A stretch of 64,000 bases of DNA, taken from NCBI GenBank assembly GCA_036277115.1, contig DASUNM010000027.1, forward strand, positions 310,001 to 374,000, written 5' to 3'. A model generated the notes under the pieces. It was given only the letters and a program-made list of their open reading frames with translations, did no database searches and had not been told where the DNA came from. A program made the translations under genes and the position numbers. Each line of letters opens with the position of its first letter. Positions within the stretch are counted from its first letter, which is position 1. Below, in pieces: positions 45,234 to 52,713 of the stretch. Origin of the DNA: Pyrinomonadaceae bacterium (GTDB taxonomy: Bacteria; Acidobacteriota; Blastocatellia; Pyrinomonadales; Pyrinomonadaceae).

Positions 45234-46526
45234 TCAGCCCTTCGAGTTTTTCCTCACCGGCGTGCGCATAGAAGTTCGCGAACTCAAAAAAAAAGCGTCG
45301 TTGTGCTGCGCTTGCTCGTAATGGCCGATGAAGGTCAGCGCCTCGAGCGCTTCTTTGGCCGTTCGATCGTCGCGTGACTGCTTTGCAGAGAGGTAACGAC
45401 GGGAGAGTTGCAGCGGCACGGTGACCCGTCGCAGCAGTCCCTTGGTCTCGTTGTGGATGTTTTGCGCGCGCTGATAGTCCTGCTGCCGAAATGCCGAAAG
45501 AAAATCCAACAGAACCTGATCATCCTTTTTAAAGTGCGCCTGTTGATTCGGCAAGGCGGCGAGGCGTTTGCGCGCTTCATCGGCCCACGCCGACGAAGAG
45601 TCCTTTTGTAAGTAAAGCGTCCACGATTCCTTCGCCTGGTGCGGGAGCCCCATCTCTTCTAACACCAGCGACCTGTTGAAGAGCGCCTCGAGCAGATTTG
45701 GATCGAGTTGTGTGGCGCGGGTGAACTCTTCCAGGCTCCGGGCCAGCTCTTCGAGTTTCTTTTCCCGCGCGCCGGATTTCGCCAGCTCGAAATGCGCTGA
45801 ACCCAAATCGTTGTGAATGCGCGCGTCGTTTGGATTGAATTTCAGCGCCGTTTCGAATTGCCGGATCGCCTCGGGGTGATTCTGCTGGGTGAGATAAAAG
45901 ATTCCGAGCGCGTGATGCGTCTGTGCGTTTGGCGATTTTTCGGTGGCTGCGATTAGATTGTTCTGGATGCGACGCAGCCGCTGCGATTCGTGCGAATCCG
46001 GCGCGCCACGCAACTCTGTCAAAGGCGCATAACCAAATCCGGAAATGCGTGACTGCGTCGGCCGCGACTGCTGGTAAAGCGATCGGAGCTCAGCCAGATC
46101 ATCGGGCGTGCCGGGCCTGGTCAAGTAGATCCCGAGGACGACTGCGGCAATCAGGAGGACGGCAAACGCGCCGGCGTAAGCAGGCTGCCGGAAGAATTGA
46201 GTGACGGAATTGAGGAAAGAAGCAGGACGTGGCGCGAGTTGCGCATCTTGAATCCGCGCCCGGTTTCTTAACTGTTTCGTGAGTTCGATTTTGAAACGGC
46301 GTTCCGGATCGTATACCAGCGTGCTCTCAAAGCTCGCCGCGTCTTCGGCACTCAAGCGGCCAAGCACATAGTCGTTAATGATTTGGTCTTCCGCGAGTTC
46401 CATTTGCACACAGAAATCCTCGTCATCGAACAGTCGCGCTTCGATCTCCTCGAGCGTCTTTTCATCCGCAATTCGACCCAAAAGATAATCCTGGATGATC
46501 GCGGGGTTGTTAACAGATTGGGCCAT
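45234..46526 (-). CDS. Membrane TPR protein with anti-sigma-like N-terminus (N-terminal part of the split CHAT gene)
   Basis: This 430-residue frame begins with two related helical units, IQDYLLGRIADEKTLEE and INDYVLGRLSAEDAASFE (residues 11-27 and 50-67). Such a doubled 'YLLGRL' pattern is common at the start of acidobacterial anti-sigma-like proteins. A membrane helix lies at about 117-135, and TPR repeats follow (about 200-350). The last 22 residues after a phenylalanine-rich point are abnormal in composition, because the frame changes at a nine-T run. It starts 105 bases after the ECF sigma gene and behind shared promoter copy 2. It probably binds that sigma factor at the membrane. Confidence 0.75.
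   Translation of the reverse strand: MAQSVNNPAIIQDYLLGRIADEKTLEEIEARLFDDEDFCVQMELAEDQIINDYVLGRLSAEDAASFESTLVYDPERRFKIELTKQLRNRARIQDAQLAPRPASFLNSVTQFFRQPAYAGAFAVLLIAAVVLGIYLTRPGTPDDLAELRSLYQQSRPTQSRISGFGYAPLTELRGAPDSHESQRLRRIQNNLIAATEKSPNAQTHHALGIFYLTQQNHPEAIRQFETALKFNPNDARIHNDLGSAHFELAKSGAREKKLEELARSLEEFTRATQLDPNLLEALFNRSLVLEEMGLPHQAKESWTLYLQKDSSSAWADEARKRLAALPNQQAHFKKDDQVLLDFLSAFRQQDYQRAQNIHNETKGLLRRVTVPLQLSRRYLSAKQSRDDRTAKEALEALTFIGHYEQAQHNDAFFLSSRTSMRTPVRKNSKG
45286..45294. other. Nine-base homopolymer at the gene split
   Basis: A run of nine A (nine T on the coding strand) lies at the point where the TPR frame and the CHAT frame would join. Adding one T gives uninterrupted coding through both. 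It could be a sequencing or assembly error, a phase-variable tract or a programmed frameshift site. Confidence 0.8.
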
Positions 46527-46547
46527 GAACCCTCCGCCCTATTTAGC

Positions 46548-46572
46548 GTGCCGAATTCGGACGAAACGTAAC
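46548..46572 (-). promoter_or_regulatory. Shared ECF-type promoter motif, copy 2
   Basis: GTTACGTTTC (46572-46563) and, after 10 bases, GGCAC (46552-46548) lie 22 bases upstream of the start of the TPR/CHAT gene and after the stop of the ECF sigma gene. So the sigma factor could activate the gene of its presumed anti-sigma factor. Confidence 0.7.
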
Positions 46573-46630
46573 GCCGTATTCTCCGCCGGTACGCACGCCT
46601 CCTGCGCGCTTGCGGGCCTGCGTGCCGAAT

Positions 46631-47173
46631 TCATGAATTCATGCATTGCTGGACACAGACTTTCAGTTCCTGTTTTATGCGCATGACTCGCATGCGCAGC
46701 GCAGTCTGCGTCGTTTTCAGTTGCTCTGAAAGGCGCCGGCGCAGCTCGATTTTTTGACGCCGGGCTTCGGAAAAATATTCCAGCAACAACTCCCGGCTTT
46801 CAGGCGCCAGCTTGCCGAGGCACTGATCCAGGCATTCGTTTGAGAAACTTGTCTCCTCAGGCTCTGGGGCTGCGACGGTGACTTCATCGATGTCGAGATG
46901 CGGCCGATCTTTGCGCAGAGACTCGCGATAAACGTTCCGGGCGACGCCGTAGCAGTACGCCATCTTATTTTCGATCGGCTCGTCCTCGATTTTGATAATG
47001 ACGCGATTGATCGTTTCATCCGCCAGCTCGTCGGCAAAGCAGCACCGGCGCTGCGAAAAGAAAGTGCACAGGCGAAAGCGCAGGCGCTCATACGCGTCGC
47101 CGGCCCGATCCTGGTCTGGACTTAGCCACGCGAGAAACCCTTCGAATCGTTCGCGCGTTACTTCCTTTTTCAC
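46631..47173 (-). CDS. ECF-family RNA polymerase sigma factor
   Basis: This 180-residue protein starts at a GTG and shows sigma-70 region 2 features (FADELADETINRVIIKIED, then VARNVYRESLRKDRP) and a region 4 helix-turn-helix (LAPESRELLLEYFSE...LRRRLSEQLKTTQTALRMRVMRI). The last part has LKTTQTALRMRVMR as recognition helix. Sequence drift from typical ECFs is notable and the C-terminus has several cysteines (KVCVQQCMNS). It stands directly upstream of the anti-sigma/TPR/CHAT genes, and the shared two-box motif clusters around it. No such motif is seen before its own start. Confidence 0.8.
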   Translation of the reverse strand: MKKEVTRERFEGFLAWLSPDQDRAGDAYERLRFRLCTFFSQRRCCFADELADETINRVIIKIEDEPIENKMAYCYGVARNVYRESLRKDRPHLDIDEVTVAAPEPEETSFSNECLDQCLGKLAPESRELLLEYFSEARRQKIELRRRLSEQLKTTQTALRMRVMRIKQELKVCVQQCMNS

Positions 47174-47288
47174 TTTGAGTTCCGCCAGTTGAGCTGGGGT
47201 GGTTCAGAGTAGTCAGGGAATTCGGCGACAGCATAGCTCAATTATCAAAGCTTAGACAGTTAAAAGGCCTTGCTGAAGAAATGGCAGA

Positions 47289-47315
47289 AGCCCGAGCCGG
47301 TGAAAGGCTCGGGCT
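47289..47315. terminator. Hairpin repeat downstream of the first secreted-protein gene
   Basis: AGCCCGAGCC and GGCTCGGGCT form a ten-base stem with a seven-base loop about 45 bases after the minus-strand stop at 47359. A T-rich stretch follows on the minus strand. Copies near 48511-48538 and 49791-49820 are downstream of the other two secreted-protein genes. Confidence 0.55.
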
Positions 47316-47358
47316 CCCCCAAGTGAGGTGAAAGCGGTTCAGTTATATGCGGCGCGCC

Positions 47359-48270
47359 TCAGTTATGTTTGATAGGGCCACTCCCGCCAGAGATTGCCAG
47401 TCCTGACGTATAACCACCACTATTGCTCGTGACGATACTTAGCGCCCCATTCACCGGGTTGATTATTACTAACTGGCCCCCGAACGCCGCATAAAGTCCG
47501 CCATTGGCTGTAAAACCCATCCCGCCTTGCGTCGACGTGTTCGGCATCTGCTGGCCCCCCGCCACGGTCAATGGTATCGCTTGCGGGTTGTTGCTCGGGT
47601 TAGTCTTGTCTAGCTTCCAGAGCTTTCGGCTATTAGTGTCTAATGCGAAGAGTTCCCCGGCTGGGTTGAACGCCAGGGCCGAGAAGGAACCACCGCTGGG
47701 CATAGATCCTACGATGGCGACGACCCCCGAGGCAGGATTTATCGTGACTAACTTCCATCCGCTGCCGTCCTTGCAGGAGGCATACAAAGAGCCGCCCTTG
47801 TCATAGGCGAGATCGCCTTCGCCCAAGCAGTACCACCTGTTGCCGGCCATGTAGAGCGGCGTTCCATAGAGGAGGTTCTCGAAGCGATTCACTCCGTAAT
47901 TGGGCCCGATGACAAAGATATACGATTTGTAACCGTTGGTCAGGGAGGCGGAGGTGAGCGCGTACAGCGTGTCGTTCGCGCCGAGCGCGATGCCGTCAAA
48001 ATTCATAGTCATCCCGCCCAGATACTTCGGTGTATGTGGATTACTGTTCGTTCCATCGACCGCGTTAATGTCCGAAACAGTACCGCCTGCCGTTGAGATT
48101 ATTCTCGGTGGAGTGCCGGTCGATGCCGCTATGTCAGCCACTTTGATCGCGGTGGCCTTCTCCACCTTTTTCACCTCAGCGCTGATGGCGCCTCTCCTTT
48201 GTGCGGCGGCGCCCGACGCATCGAGGATGAGGAGGATGAGTACAACTGTTAGGGTTGGTGTCTGCTTCAT
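47359..48270 (-). CDS. Secreted protein with predicted beta-propeller-like repeats
   Basis: From the ATG at 48270 (AAAGGACGA box before it) the protein has 303 residues, with a signal peptide (TLTVVLILLILDASGAAAQ). The mature part has repeated blocks such as YDKGGSLYASCKDGSG, FNPAGELFALDTNS and FTANGGLYAAFGG. These recall an NHL/SMP-30-like beta-propeller, with glycine-rich turns and 'LYA' strands. The likely site is periplasmic or extracellular. The first 23 residues of the longer open frame lie before the signal peptide and are not used. It stands behind shared promoter copy 3, 76 bases away. The function is unknown. Confidence 0.7.
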   Translation of the reverse strand: MKQTPTLTVVLILLILDASGAAAQRRGAISAEVKKVEKATAIKVADIAASTGTPPRIISTAGGTVSDINAVDGTNSNPHTPKYLGGMTMNFDGIALGANDTLYALTSASLTNGYKSYIFVIGPNYGVNRFENLLYGTPLYMAGNRWYCLGEGDLAYDKGGSLYASCKDGSGWKLVTINPASGVVAIVGSMPSGGSFSALAFNPAGELFALDTNSRKLWKLDKTNPSNNPQAIPLTVAGGQQMPNTSTQGGMGFTANGGLYAAFGGQLVIINPVNGALSIVTSNSGGYTSGLAISGGSGPIKHN

Positions 48271-48345
48271 AAGAGTTCGTCCTTTCTTGTCACGATGCCG
48301 CGTGCCGACATCGTTTTCTGTCATGGAATCTGACTGCATCCATGT

Positions 48346-48371
48346 GTGAATCTTCTTGGCAGAAACGTAAC
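48346..48371 (-). promoter_or_regulatory. Shared ECF-type promoter motif, copy 3
   Basis: GTTACGTTTC (48371-48362), 11 bases, then TTCAC (48350-48346), ahead of the secreted propeller-like gene (start 48270). Confidence 0.65.
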
Positions 48372-48484
48372 GCTACTGCGGGACAAACTTTTCGTTCCGG
48401 TTGTCTTGAGTTGGCGGCTCAGTCGGGATGATTCAAGTTCGAATGGTGAGCGAAGCGGCGTTTTCCTGAAGTGGAAGCAGAAAG

Positions 48485-48540
48485 GGTCAAATCTGATTGG
48501 TCAACGGCAGAAGCCCGAGCCGGTGAAGAGTTCGGGCTCC
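48485..48540. repeat. Hairpin repeat downstream of the second secreted-protein gene
   Basis: 'tcaaatctgattggtcaacgg' is followed by an imperfect AGCCCGAGC/TTCGGGCT stem. A very close copy is at 49767-49825, including the flank before the stem, so this is a repeat and not merely an independent terminator. Confidence 0.65.
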
Positions 48541-48746
48541 TGGTTGAGCGATTGGGATGCTTGTCGTTTTCAGTTCACGACAGCCTTTGAGGAAAACGCA
48601 CGACCCGTCCAGAACCTCGACACTTACATCGTCATGGTCTGGACAGGGCGCAGGCTCTGTTTAAGCGCCAAAACGAAGAGGTAACGGATTTTTCCCAGAG
48701 GGTATGACTTCAAGTTGGACGTAATGGAACGTTTCCAACGCCAGAC

Positions 48747-49493
48747 CTACGGGCAACTTCCCCAACTCCCGGAGCCGGGAATGGCTGGCGAGATGATATT
48801 CAAGATGGGATTGCCGCCGTTGGCGGAAGTACCCCACGCATAAAAAGCGTTACCCCACGAGAACCCCCACGAACCGATCTGAGTCCCATCCGCCGGGTAC
48901 GGCGCTATGGAATTTGCCTGACATGCCAATTTTTTACACTTGCCATCGCTCGTCACGCCGCCGTCCACTTGTGGCGAGCAGCCATTGCATACCCAGCCTG
49001 CCGGACACTTCTGCTGAGTAACTGCAGCTACTGGGGCATTACAAATTAGTTTTCCAGCCGTGCCGTCCGCGTTGTTGGTTCCAATGGCGCCTATGTACCC
49101 GTAACCACGCACGCATCCTCCCGACCAGTTCGTACTGGCGCACACGGCGGTCGCGTTTTCAATGGAACTCTTACCGGAAACGAGGTCGGAACATTTTTTT
49201 GAACACTTGCTCGGCGCATTAACGTCGAAGAGTCCGTACGTTGCAATGACGCCGTAGTTATGAACGATGCCACTATTCCAGCCCCCCTTCGAGGCGACGC
49301 AGGTACACTTCTTCGTGGGAGCGGGATTCAATTCGCCTTCAAATCCCGCAAGTCGCACGATCGGTTGCGCGAACATCCGGCTTACACGGCGTGTCCCCGT
49401 GGGCCGCTCTTGAAGCGCTTGCTGCGCTACACCAGGACCGACAATCACGGCCACGACGACTAGAGCAAAAACGAAAGTTAGTAGTTTCTTCAT
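48747..49493 (-). CDS. Secreted cysteine-rich protein
   Basis: From the ATG at 49493 the protein has 248 residues and a signal peptide (MKKLLTFVFALVVVAVIVG, ending GVAQ). The mature part has about 18 cysteines, several in CxC or CxxC pairs (KKCTCVASKGGW, CSKKCSDL, KCPAGWVCNGCSPQVD), and is rich in glycine and asparagine. Disulfide-stabilised export is implied. I recognise no family. A GGAG box lies eight bases before this ATG; the in-frame ATG two codons earlier is too close to it. It lies behind promoter copy 4 with a long leader of about 125 bases. Confidence 0.7.
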   Translation of the reverse strand: MKKLLTFVFALVVVAVIVGPGVAQQALQERPTGTRRVSRMFAQPIVRLAGFEGELNPAPTKKCTCVASKGGWNSGIVHNYGVIATYGLFDVNAPSKCSKKCSDLVSGKSSIENATAVCASTNWSGGCVRGYGYIGAIGTNNADGTAGKLICNAPVAAVTQQKCPAGWVCNGCSPQVDGGVTSDGKCKKLACQANSIAPYPADGTQIGSWGFSWGNAFYAWGTSANGGNPILNIISPAIPGSGSWGSCP

Positions 49494-49632
49494 GGTCATT
49501 CTCCTTTTTGGTGAGTTGTGAGTGAGTTACCCGCTGCGGCGACGGAACCGATGCCGTTCACTTTGGGTAACGTTTATCCTCCATGTGGAACAGGAGCACG
49601 GGCGTTCGCTTCGAATTCGCTTACGCCAATAA

Positions 49633-49657
49633 GTGCTCGTCCTGGCCGAAACGTAAC
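49633..49657 (-). promoter_or_regulatory. Shared ECF-type promoter motif, copy 4
   Basis: GTTACGTTTC (49657-49648), 10 bases, then AGCAC (49637-49633), ahead of the cysteine-rich secreted gene. Confidence 0.6.
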
Positions 49658-49766
49658 TCGCCGCTAAGAAAGTTTTTCCACAGTTGTGTCTTGAAGTTGG
49701 GCGCTGAAAGCCCAGTTGCTCAAATTCGACCGGTGGGGGAAGCCGGCGTAGTGCTGAATGCAGAAG

Positions 49767-49825
49767 AGTCAAATCTGATTGGTCAACGGGCAGAAGCCCG
49801 AGCCGGTGAAGGCTCGGGCTTCTGC
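49767..49825. repeat. Hairpin repeat downstream of the PKD gene
   Basis: This is the best-preserved copy of the element: CAGAAGCCCGAGCC and GGCTCGGGCTTCTG give a perfect 14-base stem. On the minus strand it starts about 105 bases after the stop of the PKD gene. It may end transcription or stabilise the 3' end. Confidence 0.65.
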
Positions 49826-49931
49826 TTGGGTGAGGAATGCTCGTAAATGTTCGACCGCTTAAATCGATAGGGTTGTCCGTCTTTAACCAGCGGGCTACCG
49901 GTCGAGCGCAAGAACCGGAAGGGAAATGCTT

Positions 49932-51494
49932 TCAGTTCTTGACACTGATATCGATCAATTCGGCGGAGTCTTTGATCAACCCACTTCGTTTAAAGGTGTA
50001 GCAACGAATGACTTCACAGCTGCGACAGTCTTTGGTCGTGAAGGTGTACTTAATGCAGATCGTGACGACGTCGCTACAGTGTCCCTTGGGCGGCGGCGGA
50101 ATCTGGATTTGCATCGGAAAGGCGATGCCGTTAACCGCGGCACCGGGTGGGTACCACCAAATCGCTTCGTGTCCGTTGGAGATAGGAGTCGTCGCGGTAA
50201 AGTTGCCCACGTTCGAGGCGCTGACTATCGACGCATTCACGGGGCCTGAAGTGCCACAGCTTGTCGACGAATAAGAAATCGAGGTGCTGAGAACATTAGC
50301 TACCACGCGAACGAAAGCGGCTGACGAATTAACGGACAACTGCGGCGTGAAATTGTAGATGCCGCCTCCGGCGTAAGTAAGACTCTTCAGATCTGTCTTT
50401 GCCTGAAAGCCATGGCAGCACTCGCCTTGGGGAAGGTAACAACCGACTACTTCTTTCCGTGCCGTTGAAGAGCAACCGGCCTTGTTGGTCACGGTGACGG
50501 AAATGGTGCCGACACCTGAAGAAGACCAGGTCACACTCACGCTCTGACCCGTCGACGAACCATTGATCGTGCCGCCGCTGACAGTCCATGAATAAGCGAG
50601 GCCACCGGCGCCGGCAACAGAATAAGTCGCAGTTTGACTACCGCACGAACTGGGCGGCCCGGTGATCACCGGGACAGGTGGCGCAGGATTGACGGTGATC
50701 AACTGCGTGGCACAATTTGTAGTGCCGTTTGTGCAGAGCTTAACCGTAAACGTACCCGCCGTGGTGTAAGTGTGAGCGGGATTCTGTTGGTTACTGATCG
50801 AGCCATCGCCGAAATCCCAATTCCACGATGAAGCGCCGCCAGGACCAGTGAAAAGATTTGATCTGCCGGCGCACGTCTTTTCCGGCCCGCCGATTATCGG
50901 GACCGGGACTGCGCGAATGCAGACGTTGTCGATTACACCGTAAGAGGTGTCCGGCCCATTATTGATGTTAAGTTGGTTCTCGACGTTGATTGTCAGGACT
51001 TGTGAAGCAATCGCGGGCGCCACAAAGCTGAACGTGCCAGGCGTCCAAACAGTTGCAGAAGCTAAAGTCATCGGCGAAAGAAATATCGTGTCCGTCGCTC
51101 CCCATTGCGTGGGGGCAACTGGCGAGAGCCGAATCCTGATCCTGCCGTCCGGCTGTTTGTTTGAGCCAGGCACTACCCTGAACGAGATTGTGCCGTTGTA
51201 GGTCTGCCCCGGCACGAGGGTAATGGTTTGTTTCAGGCCTTCGCCGATAGCGGGGTTCATGTTTCCCCACATGCCTACCTGGCCCGGAAGACCCCAGTCG
51301 GGCGTCCCATAGGCTGTGCTCCAGGGGCCGACGCTGCCCGTGAAGGTACCGTTGCTGACTACATTTCCGGGGCAGTCAATCGTCTGTGCGCGCACGGTTC
51401 TATGCGACGCAACAAACAGAGAGATTAAGCAGCACGCGATCAGCGACGCGGTTGCGAGCAATAGTGTCGATCTTTTGACTTGGCGATACATCAT
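49932..51494 (-). CDS. Secreted PKD-domain protein
   Basis: From the ATG at 51494 (AAGGAG box four bases before) the protein has 520 residues. A signal peptide (LLLATASLIACCLISLFVAS) precedes a carbohydrate-binding-like N-terminal domain (NVVSNGTFTGSVGPW onward). A canonical PKD domain follows (WNWDFGDGSISNQQNPAHTY), then a second PKD-like repeat and a cysteine-containing C-terminal domain of about 180 residues. PKD domains mediate protein or polysaccharide contacts at the cell surface. The upstream ATG (51545) of the open frame would start at or before the expected transcription start of promoter copy 5, so I prefer 51494. Confidence 0.75.
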   Translation of the reverse strand: MMYRQVKRSTLLLATASLIACCLISLFVASHRTVRAQTIDCPGNVVSNGTFTGSVGPWSTAYGTPDWGLPGQVGMWGNMNPAIGEGLKQTITLVPGQTYNGTISFRVVPGSNKQPDGRIRIRLSPVAPTQWGATDTIFLSPMTLASATVWTPGTFSFVAPAIASQVLTINVENQLNINNGPDTSYGVIDNVCIRAVPVPIIGGPEKTCAGRSNLFTGPGGASSWNWDFGDGSISNQQNPAHTYTTAGTFTVKLCTNGTTNCATQLITVNPAPPVPVITGPPSSCGSQTATYSVAGAGGLAYSWTVSGGTINGSSTGQSVSVTWSSSGVGTISVTVTNKAGCSSTARKEVVGCYLPQGECCHGFQAKTDLKSLTYAGGGIYNFTPQLSVNSSAAFVRVVANVLSTSISYSSTSCGTSGPVNASIVSASNVGNFTATTPISNGHEAIWWYPPGAAVNGIAFPMQIQIPPPPKGHCSDVVTICIKYTFTTKDCRSCEVIRCYTFKRSGLIKDSAELIDISVKN

Positions 51495-51551
51495 TTGTCT
51501 CCTTGGGAACAGATTCGCATGCAGTTTTGATTTGCGTGCGTTCATCTGTGG

Positions 51552-51576
51552 GTGACTTTTCTTCGGAGAACGTAAC
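51552..51576 (-). promoter_or_regulatory. Shared ECF-type promoter motif, copy 5
   Basis: GTTACGTTCT (51576-51567, one mismatch to the others), 10 bases, then GTCAC (51556-51552), ahead of the PKD gene. It implies a transcription start near 51546, about 50 bases before the ATG at 51494. Confidence 0.65.
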
Positions 51577-51616
51577 GCCGCCCGACGGAAAGAGGACGGA
51601 AGCTTGGCGAGCTGCT

Positions 51617-51817
51617 TTAGGAGAGGTGTGGTGACAGAGATTTCGCAAGACCCGATCGCGGAACGTCAGCCCCAGAAGCAAACTGTAGGTGCCGGTGTTC
51701 GACAACGATCGGCCAGAGGATGCGGCAAAGAAGACAGGTCAGCGTGGCTCGCGGTTTCGATTTGCCGCCGACGCGACCCGGCCGTCGCAAGTTTGTCGAA
51801 GAGTTCTGCTGCATCAT
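51617..51817 (-). CDS. Small ORF behind a shared promoter motif
   Basis: This 66-residue frame starts at two adjacent ATGs (51817, 51814) nine bases after a GGAGG. It lies 45 bases downstream of promoter copy 6. The product is basic at the N-terminus (LRRPGRVGGKSKPR) with a hydrophobic stretch (LTCLLCRILWPIVV). I know no family and coding use is not certain. The promoter and ribosome binding site are the main support. It would be a small membrane-binding peptide or the relic of a larger gene. Confidence 0.4.
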   Translation of the reverse strand: MMQQNSSTNLRRPGRVGGKSKPRATLTCLLCRILWPIVVEHRHLQFASGADVPRSGLAKSLSPHLS

Positions 51818-51861
51818 TGTCTGGTTCCTCCATCGATTTTCGATTTGTATTTCAACTCAAT

Positions 51862-51886
51862 GTGATTAAAGCGCCGGAAACATAAC
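51862..51886 (-). promoter_or_regulatory. Shared ECF-type promoter motif, copy 6
   Basis: GTTATGTTTC (51886-51877), 10 bases, then ATCAC (51866-51862), ahead of the 66-residue ORF (start 51817). Confidence 0.55.
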
Positions 51887-51964
51887 GCTTGCGAACGAAC
51901 CCGTCCGCGTGTGCGTAAAGCATTTAGGCGGGCACACAGGAGTTAGGTTAATCTCACCTTTTTA

Positions 51965-52507
51965 ATGGTCGAGGAAGAAACACTTAAATCTCGCGCAGAG
52001 TCCCGAGGCCTCGACGGCCACGATGCTCTGCGAAGCGTGAAGCCGGCGCACTCCAAAAATCGTCTTTCCCGTTACGGCCCAGTCCTGCTGTGGGCCGCCC
52101 TCATCTTCGTTTTCTCCTCCGGTCTGTTTTCCGGTTCGCGCACCTCGTCAGTTCTTCGACCACTCGTGCTTTGGGTTTATCCGAGCGCCACTGACACCGC
52201 GCTGGCATTTGTCCATGGCTTGGTCCGAAAAACCAGTCACTTCGTGGAGTATGCGATCCTCGCGCTGCTTCTGGCGCGGGCCTTTCGCACGTCACTCCGC
52301 GAGTTTTTGCGAAACCACTGGTTCGCGGTAACACTAACTTGTGTCGCCCTCTACGCCCTGAGCGACGAGTTTCACCAGAGTTTCGTCTCGACGCGTACGC
52401 CTTCGATTTACGATTGCCTGATTGATACGGCGGGTGGTCTGGCGGCGCTCACGATAGTCGCTTGGCGCACACGAAGGCATCAATATTTAAAGGGGGAGCT
52501 TCATTAG
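51965..52507 (+). CDS. VanZ-family membrane protein
   Basis: This 180-residue protein has a polar N-terminus of about 35 residues and four hydrophobic helices (first: YGPVLLWAALIFVFSSG). The VanZ signature follows: RKTSHFVEYAILALLLARAF, split by a loop, and YALSDEFHQSFVSTRTPS with DCLIDTAGGL. Some VanZ proteins give low-level teicoplanin resistance, but for most the role is unknown, probably in the envelope. It is monocistronic on the plus strand. Confidence 0.85.
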   Translation: MVEEETLKSRAESRGLDGHDALRSVKPAHSKNRLSRYGPVLLWAALIFVFSSGLFSGSRTSSVLRPLVLWVYPSATDTALAFVHGLVRKTSHFVEYAILALLLARAFRTSLREFLRNHWFAVTLTCVALYALSDEFHQSFVSTRTPSIYDCLIDTAGGLAALTIVAWRTRRHQYLKGELH

Positions 52508-52652
52508 TTCTCAACTGCTCCGTAAGAGCAGGATGTCTATAGTTCCTGCGCGGCATTCCGACCCAGCTCTTGGCGGAGCGAAGAAATCGCCGCCCATCAA
52601 AGGCTGGTTTACCGCAGTGTGCTGCGCCAAAGGCGCTTTTTGCGGCTCAAAT

Positions 52653-52683
52653 TTGAACCCGCCGCGCGCTTTCGCCGTATAAT
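52653..52683 (+). promoter_or_regulatory. Sigma-70-like promoter of the SPFH gene
   Basis: TTGAAC (52653-52658) and a consensus TATAAT (52678-52683) are separated by 19 bases. An AAGGAG box at 52701-52706 precedes the ATG at 52714. The spacer is longer than ideal. Confidence 0.45.
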
Positions 52684-52713
52684 GCTAGCCAAGACATTTC
52701 AAGGAGAACACTG

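Larger units (their letters stand above)
48271..48746. other. Intergenic region with promoter copy 3 and hairpin repeat
   Basis: These 476 bases hold promoter copy 3 (48346-48371) and, at 48485-48540, the second copy of the 'atctgattggtcaacgg-cagaagcccgagcc' hairpin element. The rest shows no convincing ORF. A short plus-strand open frame here is made largely of the repeat and is not supported. Confidence 0.6.
49494..49931. other. Intergenic region with promoter copy 4 and hairpin repeat
   Basis: These 438 bases contain promoter copy 4 (49633-49657) and a third copy of the hairpin repeat (49767-49825), which follows the PKD gene's end. Nothing else is supported. Confidence 0.6.

Noticed and set aside
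48346..48684. Plus-strand 112-residue frame between secreted-protein genes
   Set aside because: It consists largely of repeat sequence and promoter motif DNA on the other strand; the 'SNLIGQR' segment recurs in another frame at 49767 because of the repeat, not because of a gene family.
47289..49825. Calling the three hairpins canonical intrinsic terminators
   Set aside because: Only the first is followed by a T-rich stretch; shared flanks in two copies point to a repeat family, so termination remains a possibility only.
49583..49846. Plus-strand 87-residue frame
   Set aside because: Same reason: it spans promoter copy 4 and the hairpin repeat and has no ribosome binding site.
51400..51705. 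Minus-strand 101-residue frame upstream of the PKD gene
   Set aside because: It overlaps the PKD gene's signal-peptide region and promoter copy 5 in another frame and has no ribosome binding site.
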